Positions 31,294-37,309 of a stretch of DNA of 37,309 nt are shown in pieces; the first letter of the stretch is position 1, and every line of letters starts with the position of its first letter. The position numbers and the translations under genes were made by a program. Origin of the DNA: Streptomyces beihaiensis (GTDB lineage Bacteria > Actinomycetota > Actinomycetes > Streptomycetales > Streptomycetaceae). Location: NCBI RefSeq assembly GCF_026274175.1, contig NZ_JAPHNL010000285.1, positions 1-37,309 of the forward strand, in the 5' to 3' direction. The notes beneath the pieces were generated by a model. The model worked only from the letters and a program-made list of their open reading frames with translations, searched no databases and was not told the origin of the DNA.

Positions 31294-32739
31294 TTACAGC
31301 GTGAGGCCCGTCAGGACCAGGACGCGCTCGTACGTGTAGTCGTCCATCGCGTAGCGGACGCCCTCACGGCCCACGCCGGACTGCTTGGCGCCGCCGTACG
31401 GCATCTGGTCGGCCCGGTAGGAAGGGACGTCGCCGATGACGACACCGCCGACCTCCAGGGCGCGGTGGGCGCGGAAGGCCGTGTGCAGGTCGTGCGTGAA
31501 CACGCCTGCCTGGAGGCCGTACTTGGAGGAGTTGACCTCGGCGAAGGCGGCCTCCTCGCCGTCCACCTTCTTGAGCGTCAGGACCGGGCCGAAGACCTCC
31601 TCGCAGGAGATCGTGACGTCGTCCGGGACGTCGGCGAGGACCGTCGGGGCGTAGGTGGCGCCGTCGCGCTTGCCGCCCGCGAGGAGCGACGCGCCCGCCG
31701 ACACCGCCTCGTCCACCCAGGACTCGACGCGCTTGGCCGCGTCCTCGCTGACCAGCGGGCCGACATCGGTGGCGGAGTCGGACGGGTCACCGGTCACCTG
31801 GGCCTCGACCGCGGCGACGACCTTCGGCACGAGACGGTCGTAGACGGCGGCGTCGGCGATGACCCGCTGCACCGAGATGCAGGACTGGCCGCCCTGGTAG
31901 TTGGAGAAGGTCGCGATGCGGTTCGCCGCCCAGTCCAGGTCGGCGTCGCCGGCGTAGTCGGCGAGGACGACCGCCGCGCCGTTGCCACCGAGCTCCAGCG
32001 TGCAGTGCTTGCGCGGCACGCTGTCCATGATCGCGTAGCCGACCTTGTCGGAGCCCGTGAAGGAGATGACGGGCAGGCGCTCGTCCTGGACCAGGGCGGG
32101 CATGCGGTCGTTCGGGACCGTCAGGACCGACCAGGAGCCCGCCGGGAGGTCCGTCTCCGCGAGGAGTTCACCGAGGACGAGGGAGGAGATCGGGGTCGCC
32201 GGGGCCGGCTTCAGGATGATCGGGGCACCCACCGCGATCGCCGGGGCCACCTTGTGGGCGCTGAGGTTCAGCGGGAAGTTGAACGGTGCGATGCCGAGGA
32301 CGACGCCCTTGGGGATGCGGCGGGTCAGGGCGAGTCGGCCCTGACCGCCCTGGTCGGTGTCGAGGCGCTGGGCCTCGCCGCTGTTCCAGCGGCGGGCCTC
32401 CTCCGCGGCGAACCGGAACACGGAGACCGCGCGGCCGACCTCGCCGCGCGCCCACTTGACCGGCTTGCCGTTCTCGGCGGAGATGAGCCGCGCGAGCTCC
32501 TCGGTGCGCTCCAGGAGACGGTCGGCCACGTGGTTCAGGGCCTTGGCACGTACGTGGGCGGGGGTCGCAGCGAACTCGTCCACCACGGCGTGGGCCGCGG
32601 CGACGGCCTCCTCGACCTGGGCCTCGGTCGGGACGGCGACGGTGCCGACGAGGCGGCCGTCGTAGGAGTTGTGGACGTCGAACGTCTCGGTTCCGGTGGC
32701 CTGGCGGCCGGCGAGCCAGAAGGCGTGGGTGGCGGTCAT
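31294..32739 (-). CDS. NAD(P)-dependent aldehyde dehydrogenase
   Basis: Oxidises an aldehyde to the acid; substrate unknown. The 481-residue protein is full length for the family. It has PFNFP (152-156, with Asn154), the cofactor segment ISFTGSDKVGYAIM, the general-base Glu249 in LELGGNGA and the catalytic Cys287 in QGGQSC, and ends with GGAKQSGVGREGVRYAMDDYTYERVLV. The ATG at 32737-32739 is preceded by a long leader containing tetranucleotide repeats. It lies downstream of, and in the same direction as, a PucR-family regulator, so regulation by that protein is plausible. Succinate-semialdehyde or other amine-derived aldehydes are possible substrates; this is inference. Confidence 0.93.
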   Translation of the reverse strand: MTATHAFWLAGRQATGTETFDVHNSYDGRLVGTVAVPTEAQVEEAVAAAHAVVDEFAATPAHVRAKALNHVADRLLERTEELARLISAENGKPVKWARGEVGRAVSVFRFAAEEARRWNSGEAQRLDTDQGGQGRLALTRRIPKGVVLGIAPFNFPLNLSAHKVAPAIAVGAPIILKPAPATPISSLVLGELLAETDLPAGSWSVLTVPNDRMPALVQDERLPVISFTGSDKVGYAIMDSVPRKHCTLELGGNGAAVVLADYAGDADLDWAANRIATFSNYQGGQSCISVQRVIADAAVYDRLVPKVVAAVEAQVTGDPSDSATDVGPLVSEDAAKRVESWVDEAVSAGASLLAGGKRDGATYAPTVLADVPDDVTISCEEVFGPVLTLKKVDGEEAAFAEVNSSKYGLQAGVFTHDLHTAFRAHRALEVGGVVIGDVPSYRADQMPYGGAKQSGVGREGVRYAMDDYTYERVLVLTGLTL

Positions 32740-32875
32740 GTGGGTCTACCGGCCCTTTCGTGTGCGGGCGCCTGTGCGGCGGACGGCGGGGTGCCGTGAA
32801 CACGGTAGGGCGGCAGGACGCGAGGGCGGATTGGACGGGACGGAGTGGTTGGGCATCGAAAGTTGGACAGTCCGT

Positions 32876-32890
32876 AGCAAGCAAGCAAGC
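32876..32890. repeat. AGCA tetranucleotide tract
   Basis: About 3.75 tandem copies of AGCA (15 bases) upstream of the aldehyde dehydrogenase gene, 16 bases from the CAGG tract. No function is evident. Confidence 0.7.
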
Positions 32891-32903
32891 GACAAGGCAG
32901 GAC

Positions 32904-32935
<32 letters not shown>

Positions 32936-32948
32936 GGAGTGTGAGCGC

Positions 32949-34685
32949 TCAGGCTCCCGTCGCCTTCAGCGCCAGCCACAACTCCATGCGCACGTCCGGG
33001 TCGTCCAGCGAGCGGCCCAGAATCTCCTCGACCCTGCGCATCCGGTAGCGGAGCGTGTGGCGGTGGACGCCCAGGTCGGTCGCCGCCGCGTCCCACTGAC
33101 CGTGGTGGGAGAGCCAGGCGCGCAGCGACGCGATCAGGTCGCCGCGGCCCGTCGCGTCGTGGTCGCGCAGGGCGCGCAGCAGGCCGTCCGCGAAGGCGCG
33201 TACGGCGTCGTCGCCGAGGAGCGGGAGGACCGAGCCCGCCGCGACGTCCTCGTGCTCGACGAGGATGCGCCCGCGCCTGCGGGCCACCGACAGCGCCTGC
33301 TCGGCCTGTTTGAACGCCGACGCGGCGGCGATCGGCCCGGCCGGAGCCGAGCAGCCGACGACCAGTTCGTCGGCGGGGGTGTCACCGTGGTCGCGGGCGG
33401 TGGCCCGTGTCGCCTCCAGGGTCCGCGCGTAGTGCTCGCACGCGGCGACGGCCGCTCCCCCGTCGGCCGCGAGCAGGATGAGGCGGTCGCCGTCGGGTAC
33501 CACGAGGACGGCCTCGCCGGAGCGTGCGGCGGCCGACTCGACGACGTCGGCGAGGACCGAGACCGGGTCGGGGTCCGCCACCTCGTCGTACGGCGTGGAG
33601 AGGATCAGGGCGTGGCCCGGGGCCCGGTCGTCCGATGTGCCCACGACGGCCTCGGCCAGCAGCGACGCGGTGCCGGTGGACGTGCCCGCGCTCCTGCTCG
33701 TACCCGCACCCGCGCCTGTGCCGGGCTTCGTGGCCGGGGGCGGCGCAACCGCCTCCGCGATCATCAGGCGGAACGGGGCGTCGAGCAGGGCGCCGTACAG
33801 ATTCCCGGCGACCGTCCGCGCGTGGTCGGGTTCGCCCGCGAGCAGCATGCGCAGCACCGCCGCGCCGATCCGCTGCTCGGCCGCGTACAGGGCCCGCGAG
33901 CGCTCCGTGGTGAGGGTGAGCAGGGCGATCGCCGAGTGCAGCGCGTACCGCTCGGCCGTGCCGAGGGGCGATGCGGTGCCCACGGCGAGCGCGGCGCGTG
34001 GACGCCGCCCGGTACCGATGGAGTGCAGTTCGATCCGGTCGTCCGTGCCCCCGGAGACCACGGCGCTGGCGGGCGCCGGCCGGTCCCGGAGCCGTTCGAC
34101 GTCGGGGGTGAGCCGGGCGGCCCTGCGCCCCGCCCAGCCGGGCGCAGTGGCGACGACCGCGCCCGAGGCGTCGTACAGCGCCGCCCACCCGTCGACCTGC
34201 CCGGCGAGCACGGAGAGCAGCCCCTCCGGGCCGCCGCCGAGGGCCTGTTTGGTCAGTTCCCGCTGGGCGGCGAAGCCGGAGGTGACGGCGCGGTACTGGT
34301 CGGCCGCGATGGCGGCGGAGACGGCCTTGCTGATGGCGATGAACGGCGTGCGGGGCGGCACCGCGAGCAGCGGAAGGCCCTCCGCACGCGCCGCCTGCAC
34401 GAGCGCGTCGGGTACGTCGTCGTAGTTGACGCCGACCGCGAAGCCGAGGCCGACGACGCCCGCGGCGACCAGCCGTTTCACGTAGCGGCTCATGGTCTGC
34501 GGGTCCTCGGCGTCCAGCTTGAGGGCGGTGATGAGCAGCAGCTCGCCGCCCTCCATGTACGGGACGGGGTCGGCGAGCTCGCTCACGTGTGCCCAGCGGA
34601 CCGGGGTGTCGAGGCGGTCCTCGCCCGCGCGCACGGCGAGCTTGAGCGCCGAGTGGTGAACGAGCGAGGCGAGCGTGGGCGGCAT
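32949..34685 (-). CDS. PucR-family transcriptional regulator
   Basis: A 578-residue regulator. The N-terminal PucR domain (about 1-125) reads LASLVHHSALKLAVRAGEDRLDTPVRWAHVSELADPVPYMEGGELLLIT. A central sensory region follows, with a low-complexity linker (TKPGTGAGAGTSRSAGTSTGT) near residue 330. The C-terminal PucR-type helix-turn-helix (about 515-575) reads LRAWLSHHGQWDAAATDLGVHRHTLRYRMRRVEEILGRSLDDPDVRMELWLAL. The ATG at 34683-34685 has GAAGG about six bases upstream; an in-frame TTG at 34697 is less likely. PucR proteins usually control purine, amine or amino-acid catabolism. The aldehyde dehydrogenase gene just downstream is a likely target. Confidence 0.92.
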   Translation of the reverse strand: MPPTLASLVHHSALKLAVRAGEDRLDTPVRWAHVSELADPVPYMEGGELLLITALKLDAEDPQTMSRYVKRLVAAGVVGLGFAVGVNYDDVPDALVQAARAEGLPLLAVPPRTPFIAISKAVSAAIAADQYRAVTSGFAAQRELTKQALGGGPEGLLSVLAGQVDGWAALYDASGAVVATAPGWAGRRAARLTPDVERLRDRPAPASAVVSGGTDDRIELHSIGTGRRPRAALAVGTASPLGTAERYALHSAIALLTLTTERSRALYAAEQRIGAAVLRMLLAGEPDHARTVAGNLYGALLDAPFRLMIAEAVAPPPATKPGTGAGAGTSRSAGTSTGTASLLAEAVVGTSDDRAPGHALILSTPYDEVADPDPVSVLADVVESAAARSGEAVLVVPDGDRLILLAADGGAAVAACEHYARTLEATRATARDHGDTPADELVVGCSAPAGPIAAASAFKQAEQALSVARRRGRILVEHEDVAAGSVLPLLGDDAVRAFADGLLRALRDHDATGRGDLIASLRAWLSHHGQWDAAATDLGVHRHTLRYRMRRVEEILGRSLDDPDVRMELWLALKATGA

Positions 34686-34749
34686 GGGGGCCTTCAACTG
34701 AGCGAGTGTGCGAATGATCGAATGAACGTGCGTGCCAGATGCTGGTGAT

Positions 34750-34779
34750 CTTGTAAGAGATTTGGCCCGTCCGTATGAA
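34750..34779 (-). promoter_or_regulatory. Weak promoter candidate for pucR
   Basis: On the minus strand TTCATA (34774-34779) and TACAAG (34750-34755) stand 18 bases apart, each about four of six matches to housekeeping -35 and -10 consensus. CCGTATGAACGG (34771-34782), a short inverted repeat, overlaps the -35 and could be an operator. Both are guesses. Confidence 0.3.
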
Positions 34780-34885
34780 CGGCCTGTGTCGATTCTGCCT
34801 CACCGTCCGCACGACGGAAGGCTCGGCCCGAGATCCTCAGCCGGTCTTCAGACAGTCCGGGCCAGGATTCACCGGGCGTTCAGCA

Positions 34886-34939
34886 GAGCCGGGCCGTTCA
34901 GCCGAGCCGGGCCGTTCAGCCGAGCCGGGGAGTTCAGCC
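34886..34939 (-). repeat. Tandem 18-bp repeat overlapping the stop codon of the TraG-like gene
   Basis: GAGCCGGGCCGTTCAGCC is repeated exactly at 34886-34903 and 34904-34921, then with two changes at 34922-34939. The third copy contains the gene's stop (TGA at 34934-34936, minus strand). Each downstream copy repeats a TGA-containing segment. Confidence 0.85.
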
Positions 34940-37309
34940 GCGCCTGGCGCGCGGGTCTTGGTCGCGCAGGTCCACGAGGAGCGGCGGGGCATGCTCGCCG
35001 CGCACGGTGGTGAGCGAGAGCACGGCGTGGCCGGGCGGCACGGCGTGGGCGAGGTCGGAGGCGGACCAGCGCTCCCGCTCCACCTGGCGGACCGTGACCG
35101 CGTCGGTGGTGACGGCCTTGCCGGTGAGGAATTTCCGCAGGGAGTGCAGCGCCCGCGTCATCGGCTGGTCGGCGAAGACCGTGTGCTGGGCCACCTCGGT
35201 GGTCTCCACCCACTCGGTGCCCCATGCCTCCGCGAACCGCCGCCCGTCCCACGTGGTCACCCCGGAGAACGCCATGCGGCAGCCGACGGCCGCGTACAAC
35301 GGGCCCTGAAGGCGTTCGGGCACCTCGCCGACCGTGCGCAGGCCGAGCACGACTCCCGCGTCGGCCGAGCGGAGCCGCTGGATGGCGCGGACGCTGTCGG
35401 CGGTGAGGGTGCGAGCGGCGTCGTCGAGGACCAGGCAGGCGAAGTGCGCGCCGCGGCCAGGGGCCCGCACGACGTGGCCGAACTGGGCGAGCAGCAGGCG
35501 CGCGAGCAGCCGGGACGCCTCTTCGTGGGCGCGTTCGGGCAGGTCGACGCGGACGCGCAGCGGGTGGTGGGCGACGGCGCGCAGGGAGAACGGGCGGGCG
35601 TCGGGCCCCGTGGCGAAGAACTGGGCGAAGGCGGGCCGGTCGAGCAGGGTGAGCCGGTCGGCGAGGGCGGGGCCGGGGTCCCCCACGGTGTGCGCCTGGC
35701 GGTTACGGGCGTCCAGCTCGCGGCGCATGGCGGCGTGCGACGGGGAGGAGGCCGCACCGGTGGGCGTCGCGGCGTCGAGTCCGGCGCGCAGCCGGGCCAG
35801 CGCCGTGGGCTCGCCCTCCAAGAGTTCCCGCAGCTCGGGCACGGTCGGGAAGCGCCCGTACGCGGCGTGGTGCGGGCCGAGCAGTTGGGCGAGGGCGACG
35901 GCGGCGCGCTGTGTGTCGACCCCGTCGAGGTCGCCGACCAGGCCCTCGGCGAGGAACGCGGCGGCCTCGTCGGGGTCGGCGCACCCCGCGTACAGGTCGA
36001 GGTCGTGCGCGGAGGCCGGGTCGCCGGGCCTGACCACCACGTCGTACGCGTCGTCGGGACCGAGGTCGGCACCGGCCGCGCCCACGGTGACCACGGCGGC
36101 CTGACCGGTCAGCGCCTGCAGGGCGAGCGCCTCGGTCACCGGGCGCATCAGGCGGCCCGTCTTGCCGGTGCCGGGCGGACCCACGGCGAGCAGCGACGTG
36201 CCGAGCACACCGGGGTCGAGGGCGGCGGCGGCGCCGCGCACGCCGTACGGGTTGCGCTCGTCGTGCGCGTAGCGGCCGATCCTGACCTGGCCGACGAGCA
36301 GGTCGTGGGTGGCGGTGCGCACGGGCAGGTCGCGCAGGCCGGACGGGTGGGTCCAGGCGGCCGCGCCGTACCGGGCGACGGTGTCGGCGAACGACGCCTG
36401 GGCGACGGGGTCCTTGGCGGCGCTCCAGACGCGGGCGACGCGGGCGCAGTCCACGTCGTTCATCCGGCCGGTGGCCAGTTCGGTGCCGAGCAGGTCGGCG
36501 GCCCTGGCCTGGCCCGCGGCGCGCAGCTCGGGCCAGGGCGCGGGCGCGGGTGCTCCGGTGGGGCGGGGCGGCGCGGCGGGCCCGCGGGGCGCGCCGCCGG
36601 TCCCGGCAGCACGTCCCCGGCCCGCGCGCAGCGCCTCCCACCAGCCGCCGATCCGGGCGAACGGCCACAGCACGGCGAGGGTGATGGCGGCGTAGACGAG
36701 GTCGGTGAGGACGGGGGAGGTGAAGATGCCCGGACCGCCCGAGACGAGGGTGATGAGGGAGAGCACCGGGTCGACGACCGGCAGCGGGCGCCAGTCAAGG
36801 CCGAGGGCGTCGGGCCAGACGAAGACGAGGACCGCGACGGCGGCGACCAGGGCGACGGCGGCCCGGCCGGGCTGCGGGCGGCGCACCACGAACCGCTGGA
36901 TCGCGTCGGGCCATCCGCCGAGCCGCCCTACGCTGAGGACGAGCGCTGCGAAGACCACCCCGTCGTAGACGACGTGGGCGTCCACGCCCTGCCAGGTGCG
37001 GGGGCTCGCGCTGCCGGGCCAGTACCACTCGCCCGGTGTGAACAGCTTCAGCGGTGCCGACTGGTACGGGATGCCGCCGTGCCGCCACAGGGACCAGAAC
37101 AGCAGCCCGAGCACGGTGGAGACGACGAGACCGACCAGCAGCCTGCGCCGGTCGCCCGCGACGTCCGGCTCGGGGTCGCGCGGCCGGTACCCGAGCCGCC
37201 AGAGCCCCGGCGCCGCCTCGGGTCGCGGCGCGGCGAGCCACTCGACGAGGCTCCCGGCCCCCGGCCCGGACACGGCACCGGAGGTGGCGCCGGGGGCCGG
37301 GCCTTCCAC
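34934..37309 (-). CDS. TraG/VirD4-like membrane ATPase (5' end beyond the window)
   Basis: At least 791 residues. Four probable membrane spans lie in the first third (about 56-75, 114-130, 149-168, 197-217). A Pro/Ala-rich linker (about 230-262) follows, then a cytoplasmic ATPase domain with Walker A GPPGTGKT (377-384) and a Walker B-like segment CLVLDDAARTL. Later segments (RLRSADAGVVLGLRTVGEVPERLQ, MTRALHSLRKFLTGKAV) resemble the type IV coupling-protein core. Proteins like this are often annotated in Streptomyces as ATP/GTP-binding or type IV secretory DNA-transfer proteins. No other conjugation genes are in the window, so the substrate is unknown. The frame is open to the edge; the GTG at 37307-37309 may be internal. 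Confidence 0.75.
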   Translation of the reverse strand: MEGPAPGATSGAVSGPGAGSLVEWLAAPRPEAAPGLWRLGYRPRDPEPDVAGDRRRLLVGLVVSTVLGLLFWSLWRHGGIPYQSAPLKLFTPGEWYWPGSASPRTWQGVDAHVVYDGVVFAALVLSVGRLGGWPDAIQRFVVRRPQPGRAAVALVAAVAVLVFVWPDALGLDWRPLPVVDPVLSLITLVSGGPGIFTSPVLTDLVYAAITLAVLWPFARIGGWWEALRAGRGRAAGTGGAPRGPAAPPRPTGAPAPAPWPELRAAGQARAADLLGTELATGRMNDVDCARVARVWSAAKDPVAQASFADTVARYGAAAWTHPSGLRDLPVRTATHDLLVGQVRIGRYAHDERNPYGVRGAAAALDPGVLGTSLLAVGPPGTGKTGRLMRPVTEALALQALTGQAAVVTVGAAGADLGPDDAYDVVVRPGDPASAHDLDLYAGCADPDEAAAFLAEGLVGDLDGVDTQRAAVALAQLLGPHHAAYGRFPTVPELRELLEGEPTALARLRAGLDAATPTGAASSPSHAAMRRELDARNRQAHTVGDPGPALADRLTLLDRPAFAQFFATGPDARPFSLRAVAHHPLRVRVDLPERAHEEASRLLARLLLAQFGHVVRAPGRGAHFACLVLDDAARTLTADSVRAIQRLRSADAGVVLGLRTVGEVPERLQGPLYAAVGCRMAFSGVTTWDGRRFAEAWGTEWVETTEVAQHTVFADQPMTRALHSLRKFLTGKAVTTDAVTVRQVERERWSASDLAHAVPPGHAVLSLTTVRGEHAPPLLVDLRDQDPRARRG

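Noticed and set aside
34934-37309. Evidence for an integrated conjugative element
   Set aside because: A lone coupling-type ATPase without relaxase, integrase, att-site repeats or a tRNA target is not enough; similar genes occur on Streptomyces chromosomes.

Overview
The window is a high-GC actinobacterial chromosome segment, almost certainly Streptomyces. Third codon positions are nearly all G or C, GTG starts are common, genes are coupled by ATGA/GTGA overlaps, and the housekeeping order (infB-ylxR-nusA-rimP, proS, ispG-rseP-dxr) is the one I recall from Streptomyces. The backbone lies mainly on the minus strand. No tRNA, rRNA, CRISPR array or intact insertion sequence was seen.

Layout by position. 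1-2462: the transcription/translation block, with the 5' end of infB, then ylxR, nusA and rimP. 2701-4649: three plus-strand genes, for a Tat-type lipoprotein, a ferritin-like DUF4439 protein and an aminoglycoside-phosphotransferase-like protein whose catalytic residues are replaced. 4710-17659: a 13-kb minus-strand [NiFe]-hydrogenase locus. In transcription order it holds hhyS, hhyL, a NifU-like protein, a Cys-rich DUF5947-like protein, a DUF6084-like protein, a 473-residue protein of unknown function, a maturation endopeptidase, a 33-residue membrane peptide, then hypA, hypB, hypF, hypC, hypD and hypE. 17901-25395: proS, two GNAT acetyltransferases and three MEP-pathway/membrane genes (ispG, a site-2 protease, dxr). 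25508-31218: an acyl-CoA dehydrogenase, a degenerate inositol-monophosphatase-like protein, a carboxymuconolactone-decarboxylase-like gene that appears to lack its 5' end, and a PAS-PAS-GAF-PP2C phosphatase. 31294-37309: an aldehyde dehydrogenase, a PucR-family regulator and a TraG/VirD4-like membrane ATPase cut by the window edge.

The hydrogenase is of the actinobacterial group 1h type, known for high-affinity oxidation of atmospheric H2. It has no signal peptide on the small subunit, a CxGD motif where other enzymes have CxGC, and a DPCLPCGVH motif followed by a cleavable 23-residue tail on the large subunit. HypA-F build the NiFe(CN)2CO centre and the endopeptidase closes the large subunit. 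Between the structural and hyp genes lie five tightly coupled accessory genes plus the protease. Several of these are uncharacterised and are the best candidates here for new biology.

Other points worth attention are a 187-bp element with 19-bp perfect inverted ends in the proS leader, two genes whose stop-codon region is tandemly duplicated, two enzyme-family genes with substituted catalytic residues, a probable rearrangement junction near 28.5 kb, and a CAGG microsatellite upstream of the aldehyde dehydrogenase gene. The longest gene-free gaps are all under 300 bases.
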